Assembly: GCF_901000735.1 (NCBI RefSeq)
Contig: NC_081548.1
Span: forward strand, 8,558,711-8,622,710
Length of the DNA: 64,000 bases
Source of the DNA: Corylus avellana
Taxonomy: Eukaryota > Streptophyta > Magnoliopsida > Fagales > Betulaceae
Direction of reading: 5' to 3'
Position 1 is the first letter of the stretch. Each line of letters opens with the position of its first letter. Under the pieces are notes generated by a model. The model saw only the letters and a list, made by a program, of their open reading frames with translations. It was not told the origin of the DNA and did not search any database. The position numbers were made by a program, and so were the translations under genes. Shown one piece after another: positions 33,795 through 46,298 of this stretch.

Positions 33795-36001
33795 CAAATG
33801 AATTAATGATCACTTCTTCGGATGAAGAGTTGGATGTGGATGAAAAAGTTGAAGAACCAAGGATGATTGGTGGGAATGAAAAAGTGGAAGAACCAGTTGA
33901 GTAAATGACTTTTAATTCACATGAAGAAGTTATTTCATATTATAAGGCGTATGCTAGGCAAGTTGGTTTTGGTGTGTTAAAAAGAGTTATAAAGAAGAGA
34001 CCAGATGGTAATCGATATTACATGGTCCTGACATGCATGCATGATGACCAAGTAAAAAACAGCAGAAGTAAGGGTGTAATGACCAAATTATCAATTGATA
34101 AAACAGGGTATAATGCTAGCATTTATGCCAATTTTTGGGATGATGGAATGTGGCATATGAAGAAAGTGGTGCTTGAGGATAACCATCCTGTAAGTCCAAG
34201 ATGAGTAAGGTTTCATAGGTGTTATAAGAATATAAATGATAATGTGAAAAAAATGCTTGATCTTAATGATAGGGCTGGAATACGTTTGAAATAAGAATTT
34301 AAACTTATTGGTTGTTGAAATGGGATGAGAGATTGTCGGAATTTTATTAACAAGTAAAGAGAGCTTTGGCTTGGCAAAGAAGGTGGTCAGGCCCTTTGTG
34401 ATTATTTTGTAAGAATGCAAGAACTGAATGATCGATTCTATTATGTGATAAACATGGATGATGATAGTAGGTTGCGAAATGTGTTTTGGGCTAATGTATG
34501 AAGTAGGGCATCAGATGAATATTTTGGAGATGTCATTACATTTGACACCATATACTTGACTAATAGGTATGACATGTCATTTGCTCCCTTTGTAGGAGTC
34601 AATCATCATGGTCAATCCGTATTTTTTGGGGCAGGACTACTATCATACGAAGATACAGACACATTTGTTTAGTTGTTTGAGGTGTGGTTGAAGTGCATGA
34701 ACTATCGAGCTCCAAGTGCAATTACAACAAATTAGGATAGGGCAATGAAAAATGCAATTGCGAGAGTTTTCCCAAGAACTCGGCATAGCTATTGTCTATA
34801 GCACATTAGGAGAAAAGTCCCTAAGAAATTTTCAGGACATGAGCATTACGATGACATTAAGATTGCCCTAAATACATGTTTGTATGACTCTCCCAATGTT
34901 GATGAATTTGAGGAAAATTGGAAAAAAATTAATTGAGAGTTATGACCTTCAAAATCACCCACGGTTGAATCTGTTATATTTTGAGCAAACTTTTTGGGTG
35001 CCGGCATATATGAAGATACATTTTGGGCTGGAATGACTACAACGCATTGGAGTGAAAGCATGAATTCATTCTTTGATGGTTACATGCATGCACAAACCAC
35101 ACTAAAGGAATTTGTTGATCAATTTGATAATGGTTTGAAGAAAATGGTTGAGAGGGAGGCACGTGCTGATTTCGATTGTTATAATCGCACAAGTCCTTGT
35201 GTAACAGACTTTGCTTTAGAGACGCAATTTCAATATGCTTACACAGATTCAAAATTCAAAGATGTTCAAGCAGAATTTAAGCCACGTTCGAATGTTAATA
35301 ATTGTTTTCTTAAAAGTGAAGGTGCAGTTTCTACCTATCGAGTGATTGAACCTAATGGAAACCGCATGATCGACAAAACATTTAGTGTTTTCTTCAACAA
35401 CGATGAATTTGAAGTGAAGTGTACTTGTACATTATTTAAGTTAAGAGGAATCATATACAGGCATTCCATTTCTGTTTTACTTACGAGCGGAGTTACAACG
35501 TTGCCACCAAGATATATTCTTGATAGAAGGAGGAAGGATATAAATCAAAATTTGATGATTAAGAGTATGGGTAATGTGTTGATTACTAACTCTACTGCCT
35601 GGAGATATGACAAAGTTTGCAAGAATTGTGAAGAATTAGCATCGCTCACATCCAAAAATGAGGAATATTTCATGGAAGCGATGAAAAGTGCTGATATGTT
35701 AAAGGAGAAATACTGTGCCTTAACACATGCTGTGCCCAATCAATGTGATGAAGTCATTCCAACTTGTGATAACGTCATTCCAAGTAATGAGGGCACCACA
35801 GTGCAAGGTGAAACGGTGCTTACTCCTGTTAAGGCTAGAATCAAAGGAAGGCCACCCTCACTACGAATGGTCACAGCTATAGAAAAAGTTCTCAAAAAGT
35901 CGCAAGGTAAGAAATTCCAAGGACGAAATAAGCAACAAAGTGACAATACTGTCAACAAGAAGGGGAAAAAGAAGGTACATAACCTTATCTTTTTTAATTG
36001 A
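33795..36001 (+). pseudogene. FAR1-related (FRS, MULE-transposase-like) gene, main part
   Basis: FRS proteins are plant transcription factors domesticated from Mutator-like transposases. Visible in order: an acidic linker; a FAR1 DNA-binding domain (from 33905, FNSHEEVISYYKAYARQVGF); a MULE-type transposase core (34470..34950: FWANV, FGDVITFDTIYLTNRYDMSF, GVNHHGQSVFFGAGLL); then an open 335-codon stretch (34994..36001) with WTESMNSFFDGY-like sequence and a SWIM zinc finger. Defects: TAA just before the FAR1 domain (33902..33904), a stop after 34201, several stops in the MULE core (near 34498, 34672, 34731 and 34800), and a SWIM finger reading CTCTLFKLRGIIYRH, in which the third metal-binding Cys of the family GI(L/I)CRH is Tyr. 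It is dead as a full-length gene, though the C-terminal half is open. Confidence 0.88.
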
Positions 36002-36993
36002 AAATCAATCATTTTGTTAATTGTAAACTTTTCACAAATATTTATTAACTGTAGAATTCCAAAGCAATGCAAGATGACCTCAACACTTCTCAAACTTCAT
36101 TGCCTAATACAACTCAGGTGATTAATATGATGATTTACTTGATTTTGGGTGCACATATCATTTGCTCAAATATGATTTTTCATGTGTTTAATTTATTATG
36201 TAGGGCTCCATCAATGTGGCAGCAACAATGGTTGATCCAACATTTGAGTTGTCAAAATTGATCAGCCAACCTAAATATGAAGAATCCTTCACTGCAGCCT
36301 TCCAAATCTCTAATGTGTCTATTGTATACTAGCTATGCTCTTAGATCTATAAATTCATCGACATGTTATCTTAGTTATTAATGTTACATATTTAAAACAA
36401 GTTGCCTTAATTTTTTTTTAATTCTTATTTAGGTTGATCTACAGTACATCATGTCTCTATATCCTCTACCTTTGAGCCAAGTAGTATTGCTTTACCTTTT
36501 GCGGCATCTAACCTAGGGTATCAATATCAACATGCCCCATACATTTGGTTGGATGATAGGTGTCACCAATGCTGTAATCCCAAAAGACTCAATGATCGAA
36601 ATGCTTGTGCAGCCCATCTTCAATGAAGTTTATACCGTTCTCATCCATCGACAACACTTGTCTACGATTACTTGTGATGAGCTTTTAAGTATCTGTTATC
36701 TGATACATGTCATTACGTCTAAGAGCATGTAAAATTTAATATAATTTATGCATTTGATGTTGGCATATTTTTTGAGAAATTGACATGTAATTTTGTCTTT
36801 TTGAGAAATTGTCATGTAATTTTCCTTCTTTATGCAATGTCTTCCAATAGTTGTCTTTTTGTCATGTAACTTTGTCTTTTTGGCAGATCCATAGCTATTT
36901 CTGGCTTGTCATAAATAAATAATAGCTGCACGACGATATAAGATATACCTTTCGGATTCATCACTATTTTTTAATGTGTTTTATATGTGTTAG
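36002..36993 (+). other. Region between the FRS pseudogene and the CWC15-like exons
   Basis: Contains short possible 3' exons of the FRS gene (36056..36120, 36200..36300) by position and frame, and repeated TTGTCATGTAA(C/T)TTTGTCTTTTTG units near 36786..36885. No complete gene. Confidence 0.35.
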
Positions 36994-37284
36994 TGATGAA
37001 ATCGATGATGATGAGAATGACGAAGCAGCTCTGATACTTGAGCTTGAGCAAATAAGGAAGGAAAGAGTTGAGGAGAAGCTACGAATGGCGAGTCTCAGAG
37101 GTTTCTTTATTCTCTATTGATGTCCCATTATGATATTGAAAGTCTAGGATATGTTTGGGCTCTGCTTTTTGGATCCCATGAACTAACCATGTATAACATG
37201 GTTGTGTGGATGTTATATGCTAGCTGGTTAAAAATCATTGTTGTTTTCTGGTGTCAATAATCCAACATATTTTAATGTGAAAAG
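36994..37284 (+). pseudogene. CWC15-like spliceosome protein, penultimate exons
   Basis: CWC15 (AD002) is a component of the Prp19-associated spliceosome complex. An exon at 36994..37100 encodes an acidic stretch and the coiled coil DEAALILELEQIRKERVEEK, typical of the CWC15 C-terminal half, bounded by TGTTAG| and AGAG|GTTTCT. A second, eroded exon ends at 37284 with NNPTYFNVKR and donor AAAAG|GTAAGT; its acceptor is uncertain. The last exon is at 46299..46422. The N-terminal half is not found upstream, where the FRS pseudogene lies, so this is probably a 3' gene fragment. Whether it is transcribed is unknown. Confidence 0.7.
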
Positions 37285-37515
37285 GTAAGTGACTGGAAGA
37301 TCGAATTTTGTAATCTAATGTAAGAACTTTCTTAATAATTTTTAGGGTTTGTTTGGCAACAGCCTTGACACAGACACTGTTCAATGTCTAGGTCAAGGCT
37401 CTACTTTTGGTGTAAAAATTTACCACTTTTTTCCTATTTCGCCCCTACTTCCTCCTGATTGAAACACAACCGTTTATGCTGGATTTTCCCACGCTGAAGA
37501 AGGCCCCCCCACCCT

Positions 37516-37691
37516 NNNNNNNNNNNNNNNNNNNNNNNNNNNNNNNNNNNNNNNNNNNNNNNNNNNNNNNNNNNNNNNNNNNNNNNNNNNNNNNNNNNNN
37601 NNNNNNNNNNNNNNNNNNNNNNNNNNNNNNNNNNNNNNNNNNNNNNNNNNNNNNNNNNNNNNNNNNNNNNNNNNNNNNNNNNNNNNNNNNN
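37516..37691. other. Assembly gap (176 N)
   Basis: A run of N interrupts the left part of the PIF element. It follows a C-rich tract (CCCCCCCACCCT), a plausible reason for the gap. ORFs spanning it are meaningless. Confidence 0.99.
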
Positions 37692-39981
37692 GACCTGGCC
37701 AGCTGTGTTCCTCAGGTATATTAGAGGCTTTGCCTCCCAAAAATCCAGAGCACCCATCCAGAAATTACACTGCCTGTGAAGCCAGCCACAAGTCTCAGTG
37801 GAGAAGAGCTCTAGCCACGGCTCCACGCACACGATCACGATTTAAGGTATTGCATATAGCTTTTTGTTATGGTTCTGTAGAATTTAATTTTGTTGGTTTG
37901 GAAATATGTAAGATTAATTAATTTTATCATTCTCAATTATATTTAAGTTTTACCAATATGTGGGGTTTCTTAGAGAATTTGAAGGGGGAATTATTGTGTA
38001 TCATGGTATAATTAATATAACATGGGATATATGTATATATATGCTATGTTTTGAAGAGTAGTACTACCAAGCTTCTCAATTGAAAAGTTATCAAACTTAA
38101 TTAAGTATGCACAAATGAGATTCTGCTGATATTTCTAAGTAGAGCTTTTGAATAGGGTGGTTCTAACTTTTGGTGCATTAGGAAGACTTGTCGTTTCTTT
38201 AAGAAGGATTATGAAGTTTCTTCTCTGATATATTCCAACTTTTTCTTTAGCCCAATCATAGCTGGCCAGTGGTTTCATAAGACGATTTTATCTATGAAAA
38301 CATTCAAGATGCCACAAAAAAAAAAAATTACTCAGTGTGATGCACTCAATGGATACACAAATCTCTGTATTTTGTGAATTGAAGCAAAAGCAAAACATAG
38401 TACAAATAGATTGATAAATGCTTGAGCAAATACAGTGGCAATTATAAGAAGGTACAACATCTCTCAAATTTGTAAATCTAGTCTTTGCCTGGGTAATGCA
38501 ACCAATATGTTAGATATGGTAACACTTGCTATCAATTTACAGGGATATAGAAAGGAAATGTCCTGCTACCACAATATGACAAATCACATCATTTTGCTTT
38601 CCTGGACATTTAAAGGCTAAATCCATCCTCCAAAAAAAATTCACACTAAAATAATATGGTGCAGCTTCTTAAGCAACATAAACACAATCTTTTTCTTTTT
38701 TGTATCTTTTCACATAATGTTTCTGATTAAATTAAATAAACAATGTGGAACACCACAACCTTAAAGAAATGCTATGTAGAAAACACACAATTCAATTGCA
38801 CAGTTAAACAAAATTAAGAAAATTTTAATTACCATTGGTGGTCAAGCAACCATATTCACGTCAAAATGAAATAAGGCATTTATTTAATTATTGATCAGAA
38901 GGTACCCAATTTAATTATTTCTTTGCTTATCTTTTCTAAGTCCAATGCTTTATGATACTGATTGAGGGTCTCCTTCAGTTTCAAGGCCACCAATATTCTA
39001 ACTTATTTAACCACCAATCTTAGCTCAATGGTCCATGCCACTTGGCTGTAAGGTCAGAGCTGCTTTGAATCTTGTTAGTTTTTGACATTATTATCTTTAA
39101 AAAAATGAACTATTGCATGACATATGTTTCAATGACAACATAGTGGGTATCACAAGTCGGTATATATATATATATATATATCCACCTCTTGAAGCATGGA
39201 CTTCCCTCTAACTCCAGCCATTTATTGCTTGGTACAGAGGAGGCTGAGAATCTTTTGAGAAATGAAGGATTGCAGACTTTGTTTGCTTCTGTCCTGGGCT
39301 GGTTTGCTGTTTTCCAAGTGTATATGCAATTTTGTTTGATTCAATTGTCTTCTTATTGGAGAAGTGTATAAAGATACAGAGTTATATACTTAAAATATGT
39401 AGCTTCGGTTTTGCATGTATGCATGTATGTTGGATTTGATTTATAAGAAGATTTTATCGCTTTATCTGCTTGGGCTTATTTTATACTTGTAATCATAATA
39501 TGTAGCTTCTCGAGATGTTATAAATTCATATACTTTTTCAGCAAATGGAGAAATGACACTTTGTTTGTTGGCCATGAAAAAATTGGCCATAAGTATGATA
39601 AATATGTGTATCTGTGTGTTGTCTATGGTATTAGGGTGTAGATGTCAATAATGATTAATATGCCACCACTTTCTGCTTACTCGGCATTAATGTTGGCCTC
39701 GTTTAATTTTCAGTTCGGCGGGTATAACTTGCGACAACGACATTCCAACAAATTCAAGGTAGGCTTCTTATTTTATACCAAAGCTTGCTTCATTTATAAA
39801 TTGTTTGTGCCTAACCTATTTTCTTGCTTATTGTAAATATGTCGTATCACAGTTCACGTAATCGTATACATTAGTTCGAGTGTCTAAGTAAAATATTAGT
39901 TTTGTGTTGACTGTGGTTAGTAGATAAGTATCATACATGATTTATGCACGTCGTTGTGCTATTTTCTATACATATTCGTAG
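37692..39981. other. PIF element 5' noncoding region
   Basis: AT-rich, with a (TA)n run at 39162..39181. No confident gene. The sequence just after the gap (37700..37840) is GC-richer and may be part of a leader exon. The Myb-like ORF starts at its right edge. Confidence 0.4.
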
Positions 39982-41099
39982 ATGTCGTTTTTTACCACTC
40001 CCCGTAAGTCTCCTCGAAAGCATGGGATGCAAACCCCATCCCCACCAGAAGATCCCTTCCCGCTAGCAAATGTGAATGGGAACAAGAGCACGAGGATATC
40101 TTGGTACATATTCTTTGCAACTACCAAGATGACGGAATTCGCCATCCCTTTGGGAAGCATATGCCGAACATCACGAAAAAATTAAACAGACGGCTGAAGG
40201 ATGGCACCGCCTACACACAAAAACAGGTTGGCGACAAAATTAAGCATCTTAGGGAGCTTTGGGTGTACTTCTCGGAATTTGTCTGAGGTAAGGCAGGCAC
40301 CGACTGTGGGTGGGATGATGATTTGGGGATTGTCACGGGAACTCCGAAACAATGAGAACACATCCGACTGGTACGCCACTAATATTATGTTTAATATTTC
40401 CTTAATTACGCGAGTTGACGTACTTATTTGTTATAGTTGTGTTTTATCTTGTGTTTTTTCGTTTATTTGCTCTTTCTTCGCAGACAACGAGCCTCAAGAA
40501 GTACTACAGATTCCAAAATGGCCCCCCGACGAACTTCAAGTACCTATGCTACATCTTTGAGGGCTCAACATCCACTGGAAAGTGGAGGTATGCCAGCACA
40601 CAATCACCCCCGGGCAGCAATGGTGAAGAAAATGACATCGATCTCAACAACCCTGCGGCGATCATAGACCTCATAGAGCCCCATTGTGTATCATCTCACA
40701 AGGCAAGAGGAAAAAGGAAAAGGGAAGTTGAAGAGGGAAGGTTCTCACTTGCATGGATCGAACTCTAGCAAGCGTTCATCCAAGGGTGAGCAAATTATCT
40801 CGGAGCTGCGAAGCGAGTACGATGTCTTGAGATCGGACTATTTACAGAGGTGCAAGCTTAGCGATGGCCATTCACCCGGCGATTGTGGTTCTTATAAGCC
40901 CCCTCCCAACCAGTATCCTGAGGAAGACATCATGAACCGTATCAATGTGTTGGCAGCTGAAATGTCATTGCCCACGAAAAAATATGTCAAAGCATGCGAG
41001 AAGGTTCGCAATCAGACTTGGGCAAGGATACTGTTGAAAATGAATGACGACGGTATACGTCATTGGTTAAACGCAATTGATCCAGACAGCGACAATTGA
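39982..41099 (+). pseudogene. PIF/Harbinger ORF1, Myb/SANT-like DNA-binding protein
   Basis: ORF1 proteins of PIF elements bind DNA and help import the transposase. The start is probably the ATG at 39982 (MSFFTTPRKSPRKHG). The Myb/SANT-like domain is seen from about 40075 in a shifted frame (ILVHILCNYQDDGIRHPFGK, then TAYTQKQVGDKIKHLRELW). A conserved second block follows (GWDDDLGIVTG, 40309..40340), then an intron to CAG at about 40483. The next exon has FQNGPPTNFKYLCYIFEGS and an acidic EENDIDLNNP stretch; a basic KARGKRKREVEE follows. The last part (to the stop at 41097..41099) is a Ser/Lys-rich, charged helical C-terminus. At least two frameshifts (near 40070 and 40740) make it a likely pseudogene, unless unseen short introns restore the frame. 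Confidence 0.7.
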
Positions 41100-41415
41100 A
41101 GCTTATGTTTTAGGCTAATATTTTCTGTTGCAGTTTTTTATGTGTCTATTGACTATTTTCTATTCTAACCGCTTAAATCAGTTTGATTGCAATATTAGAG
41201 ACACAACGTTATGCTATATTATGGATGCTTACTATGGAGTAGGGAACATTTTTAACACTAACGATTAATGTTATTAACCTACTATTATTTTCCAATATGT
41301 TGTATCCGGTTGCATGTTATTAATATTTATAGACTGAATATAGCCTAATGACGTTTATGAATGTTATGACTAGAATGTGACATTTTTCATCTCATTTAAA
41401 TGTAGGCCTGTTGAT

Positions 41416-42982
41416 ATGTATACTGCTGGCCCGTCTAATGGTAACATTGGTAATAGACGTCATTGGGCGGACAGTATCGATGAATTACCCGACTCGGATG
41501 CATCCGACACTGACAACGAGGATGAGTGTAATTTTGAGGGTATACGATTCGAGTTAGAGAATTTACTAATGTGCATGGCAATGATCGTGAAAGAATGTTA
41601 CTACCATTTTATGCACCCATGCACAAGGGTTTGCATTCCACAGCGGACTTCCAAGCTGACTGGGGCGATGTGGGTACATTGGGTGCTTACCAATCCGAAC
41701 CCAACTACATGCTATGAGCAATTTCATATGTTGCCCAAGACGTTCTTAAAATTGTGCAACACACTGAAACATAATGAGTTTTTACAAAGCAGTTGGTATG
41801 TTAAGATCACAGAACAAGTTGCGGCATTTTGCCTAGTGATAGCACAATGCCACACGCAACGAGTGGTAGCGGATAGGCTACAGCGATCATTGCACACGAT
41901 AAGCGTTTACGTTAATCGGACAGCTAAAGCGTTATGCAGGCTTGGAAAAACTATTATATGTCCAGCTGCGATGGAGTTGCCTCATCCATACGTTGCTTGA
42001 AATGGCCGCTACTATCCATGGTTCGCGGTATGCCACATTATAACATATCGCATTACTTCACAATCACCAATGTCATATATCTATTGTCTTTTGTGTCTTA
42101 TATCTGATTTACACTCGGTAATACTGTTGTAACCAGAAATGCATTGGAGCGATTGACGGCACTCACGTTAAAGCGTGTGTTCAAGGTGAGAACATTGTGT
42201 CCTACAGAAGCAGGAAGTCTACAATAACACAGAATGTCATGTGCGTCGTTGACTTCGACCTTTGCTTCACATTCGTTTATGCTGGATGGGAGGGCTGCAC
42301 TCATGACTCGCGGATTTTCCAGGAGTGTATCGAGGATCCCACCGCTCTTTTCCCCATGCCGGTCGAAGGTACTATACGGAGGCATGTCTTTGTGTCTGGT
42401 TCTATTGATTTGTAATACGTTTACAATTCCTTATCTACATTGGAACCTTATGTGATATAATGTTGTACTTGATTATCTGCAGATTACTTTTACTTGGTTG
42501 ACTCAGCCTACGGATGCTACAAGGGATTTTTACCCCTACATCTCAACGAGCGATACCATTTGGAAGATTTCCGCCAAGGTCGACCTCGTCCGAAGAATGT
42601 AGTAGAATTGTTTAATTATAGGCATTCCTCATTACGATCAGCTGTGGAAAGAACTTTTGGAGTATGGAAAGCCCGATTCCCTATCTTTGACAATATGCAT
42701 CCATACCCGATTGAGAATCAACGACTATTTGTGGTCGCATGCTGCGCGGTGCACAACTTCATTCGCAAAGACTGCGGTGCTGATGATCCACTATTTCGTA
42801 CGGCCCTAATAAAACATTACGGGCAAGATTGGATCGACGTCGCGCAATTGCCTACCATGACACCCGTTCCGTACGTCGCGCATGGACAACCACCAAATCG
42901 AACCTGCGAAAGCAAGGAAATGATGATTATAGTCCGAGAGGCAATGACAACTCACATGTGGACAACCGCGAATGAAGAGTAA
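41416..42982 (+). CDS. PIF/Harbinger DDE transposase (ALP1-like), one premature stop
   Basis: Three exons with consistent phases: 41416..42027, 42137..42368 (donor GAAG|GTACTA) and 42483..42982 (acceptor ATCTGCAG). The N-terminus has the PIF helix-turn-helix-like region (FLQSSWYVKITEQVAAFCL, VVADRLQRSLHTISVYVNR). The catalytic triad is visible: first D in GAIDGTHVKA, second D in GCTHDSRIF, and E in SLRSAVERTFGVWKARFP. The C-terminus is the usual variable tail. The only obvious lesion is a TGA at 41998..42000, just before NGRYYPWF at the end of exon 1. Otherwise it is intact, which points to a relatively young element. Start choice: the first ATG after an acceptor-like AAATGTAG at 41398..41405. 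Confidence 0.85.
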
Positions 42983-43420
42983 TTTATGTTTATTGTGTGG
43001 CTTCTCCATTGTTAATTTCATGAAAAAACAAGGAATGTAATAATTGCCATATATAAATTTTTTGGAGTTAGGACCATCTAATCGGAATCTTAACCGAACT
43101 CGCTAATTTAATCCAAATCAATAAGCATCGGCTCATACGTGCATTAACAACTGCTTATACTTATATTTCTTATACTTATATATAAAAATTAATAATTTAT
43201 AAATTAAATAAACTATAAATAATCTAAATTAAAATTAAAAAGTGTTTTATGTTAATATTGGAATTTCACTGAAAAAAGAGTATATGTCCCAACTCTGCAC
43301 AAATAAGGTCCATACGTTGTATATGAAGAACAAACGGCTAGTAAATTACAATGATTGCATAAAAAGAGTAGCACAATTAAATTACAACGGTTAAGTATCT
43401 ACAATTTAGAGGGACATAGT

Positions 43421-43999
43421 TCATTTTAACATCAACTTGTTACTACTAGCTGTGTTGTAACCGCCAACATAAAGGAACACCAGCAAGAAAAGCAAAGCCA
43501 ACACTGCCTGATATGTCATTTGTTTTAACTGAAACTTGACTTCTCTAGACTGGTTATTCGCTACCATAGATTTCCACATCTCATCCCTAGACTGAAACAT
43601 GTTTTCTAGATGTGCTCTATACAGTGCATGTTCGGTAGCCAACAATTTTTTAAGTCTACCAATGTCTGCCCGGGTTTGCTCTTCTATGTCCTTCAAGCGT
43701 TGCATGATTTTTTTTTTCGTAAGCTGTCATCTCGTTGTCAGCCCAAAGAAAGAAGCCAGAATCACCAACTTGCTACGACATACAAAATTTGGAAGAAAAG
43801 TCAAAAGTATATCCTAAACCAAATGGCCAATGGTCAAAAAATGTAAACATGGAAGGTAAATATCATACAATACCTTATACTTTTCGCACCCATACCACTT
43901 TCTGCTATAATTATCATTTGTCCAGGAATACCTTACGAACGCAACAACTCCACAGCGACATAATGGACGGCCGCTCGACGCATCACTAATTGCAGACAT
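43421..43999 (-). CDS. GRF zinc-finger / coiled-coil / single-pass membrane protein
   Basis: A two-exon minus-strand gene inside the PIF element. Exon 1 (43874..43999) begins MSAISDASSGRPLCRCG and carries most of a GRF zinc finger (LCRCGVVAFVRYSWTNDN then KWYGC), ending at donor TATAAG|GTATTG. Exon 2 (43421..43772, after acceptor GTCGTAG) gives GDSGFFLWADNEMTAYEKK, a charged coiled coil (MQRLKDIEEQTRADIGRLKK), and a C-terminal hydrophobic helix (QAVLALLFLLVFLYVGGYN), a probable tail anchor. In the finger the expected fourth Cys before FF.W is Ser. A run of ten T at 43708..43717 puts the two halves of exon 2 out of frame by one base; nine would restore it, so sequencing error and true frameshift are both possible. 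GRF fingers bind single-stranded nucleic acid in several enzymes; the function here is unknown. Confidence 0.65.
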
Positions 44000-46248
44000 A
44001 ATCAACCATGTCATATTGTGAAGGGGATGCATAGAACAGTAGAAGAAAGCAACAGTTATATCAGCCTTTAGCCTCTAGAAGTTGCGGACAAAGAGGAGGA
44101 ACAAGGGTTTGATGTTTCATATCAAGATGAAGCATGAGAACTATTGCCTATAAGTAATGCTTATATTAGCACACTCTTCAAGATAATAGGTCTAAATATG
44201 CAATTACGTGCTTAGAGTGAGGCCCCGACTGAAACTTTGACATCGGATAATATTCTAAAAAAAAGATAGATAGGAAAAGCAAGAAAAGAAGCACCTAGTA
44301 TAATGATATAACTTCTCTTGGAATAAAGGAAACTTTGGTACATGGAAAAACAATTCTTCCTTCTTATATCATGAGCACAAGATCAAATGATTTCTACAAT
44401 ATGTAAGATATTTATGCCATCATAACAAATGCTACGTTAACTAAGAAGTATATTAGAATAAACATTACCTACAGACTAGTATGACATATATGTCGAAAAT
44501 CCTTTTCTGGGCAAGCAAAGAAATACTATGTGAGCATAAAATATTTACTAAAGGGATCAACCGGCTGCATTGGTATACATTAAAGCCAAACAGGCAGGGA
44601 GGATTCACAAAATAGCGCTCTGTTACAGTATCTTAGTGAAGGGACTAACCCATGACAGAAAGATATCAATGAACTCAAAAATTATCCAAATTAAAATCTT
44701 TCTCCTAAATAATTTGTATTACATCGGAAACTATACACATATGCATGGTTCCTACAAAATGAAGATTTTCCTGCCATTCCGTCACGTAAGCTCCCCACTT
44801 CGAATGATTTCTCTAACTAATTATATTTACCCTTGAAGCCACATCATGAATGGACTTCTGTTATTCCATTTACATCCATAGAGTAGTGCATCATGGCTTC
44901 TTATGAACTTCAATCTGCTCTTTAAGTTACAGAACTTACCCAACATGCCTTTTTTGTCATAAACTTAAAATGCATTGTACTTGGTTCCACTCTTTAAAGA
45001 TTCAAGCCTCTCATTAAATCTCTGTACAGGTACAGCCTGCTAAAACCCTGGATTTGCTAGTAAATAGATTGCAGCCAATAATATATGTAAATGTTCATTG
45101 TTTTGACTGACTAAAAACAAATCATGAAAATTGGATGCTGAGGACCTGGATTTGCAAATAAATAATGTTTCAAGACTAGTAAGTTTATCTTTAGTATACC
45201 TAAACATTGGATATCATTGTTCAGCTATGGTCCTTTGCTTACTAAGAAAACGGAGGTAAAAATTCCAATTATTTTGTTTGCTGTCTTCGCAATTAGCAAA
45301 CAGAGCATATCCGCGGTTGAACTTAAGCTAGCTAGGGCAAAACGTAAATACTCATAGGCATGGAAGGCACATGTACATGTGAACAAGGAGCAGCTGCTCA
45401 ATTCATATGTATGTTGCTCACAATTTACTACTACAACTAAAAGGTTTGTTATTCAGAAGAAAATGGAGTGATCCTCAAGCCTGCTTTCAGGCAAAAATAA
45501 CTTGGGAAAAGTTGCTAGAGCACATAGGAAATCAGCAATTCATATCACACAAAGCCTGAAAAAGCTAAGATTCATAGCACAAATCATACAAAGACCACTA
45601 ACAAAGGATAAAGGAATGTCAGATAATCAAATCTGAAACACCAAACCCTTTTGAAACCCAAACAATATAGCACCCTAAACCGAAATCCCTCAAAACCCTA
45701 AACAATTTTTGGAACCCAAAATCAACAAAATAACAAGGCGAGGACGGAAATCCCTCAAAACCCAAAACCAACCGAAATCCATCAAAACCCAGGAAAAGAA
45801 ACGAAAGAAAAGAGCTCTTACCTTGTTGGCGCACTGATTTTCCCCCTGCTCGAGACAAAGCTCACGTCCGAAGCGACTGTGAAACGGGGAACGAGAGGCT
45901 GGATTTTTCGGAAAGGGTTGGGGTGAAACGGCAGCCGGTAACATTCGCAGGGGGGGATGGGTGCTTCAATCTTTCAGGAGAAGCCACGGTGAGGGGGAGC
46001 GGGCTGGAGGAGTTTCGAGTTTGAGAAGCAGGGGCTCTGTTTCGTTCACTGTGCACGACTTGTGTTGCAAATATAAGGACTTGTGTTGGAGTGAAACGAC
46101 TTGGGGTGAAACGACTTGTGTTGCAGGGGCTCTGTTGTTTTGCAAATATAAGGAACAAGACAATATAAGGGCATAAGTGTAAAAACATATGGGCAAAAGG
46201 ACAAAAACAGTAGTGAGGCCTAGGTGAAGGCTGTTGCCAAACGCCCCC
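44000..46248 (-). other. PIF element 3' region, probable leader of the GRF-type gene
   Basis: No long coding exon. On the minus strand a strong donor AACAAG|GTAAGAGCT at 45824/45823 follows a GC-richer stretch (45825..46000), consistent with a 5' UTR exon of the GRF-type gene or of another minus-strand transcript. Between 46050 and 46155 are short direct repeats of ACGACTTGTGTTGCA and TTGCAAATATAAGGA near the right TIR. Confidence 0.4.
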
Positions 46249-46298
46249 TTAGTTATAGTGTAGTCCTATTCCAATGCATTGTTTTGCATGCGGCTTAG

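Larger units (their letters stand above)
37345..46248 (+). mobile_element. PIF/Harbinger transposon, near-complete
   Basis: TIRs GGGTTTGTTTGGCAACAGCC (left) and GGGGGCGTTTGGCAACAGCC (right, inverted) are flanked by TTA on both sides (37342..37344, 46249..46251), the 3-bp TWA target of PIF/Harbinger. It encodes the two canonical proteins, a Myb/SANT-like ORF1 (39982..41099) and a DDE transposase (41416..42982), plus an extra opposite-strand GRF-type gene (43421..43999). A 176-bp assembly gap lies near the left end. The element sits in the last intron of the CWC15-like fragment; without it the intron would be about 100 bp. Confidence 0.9.

Noticed and set aside
37434..37838. ORFs running through the N gap
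   Set aside because: Translated N residues create an artificial open frame.
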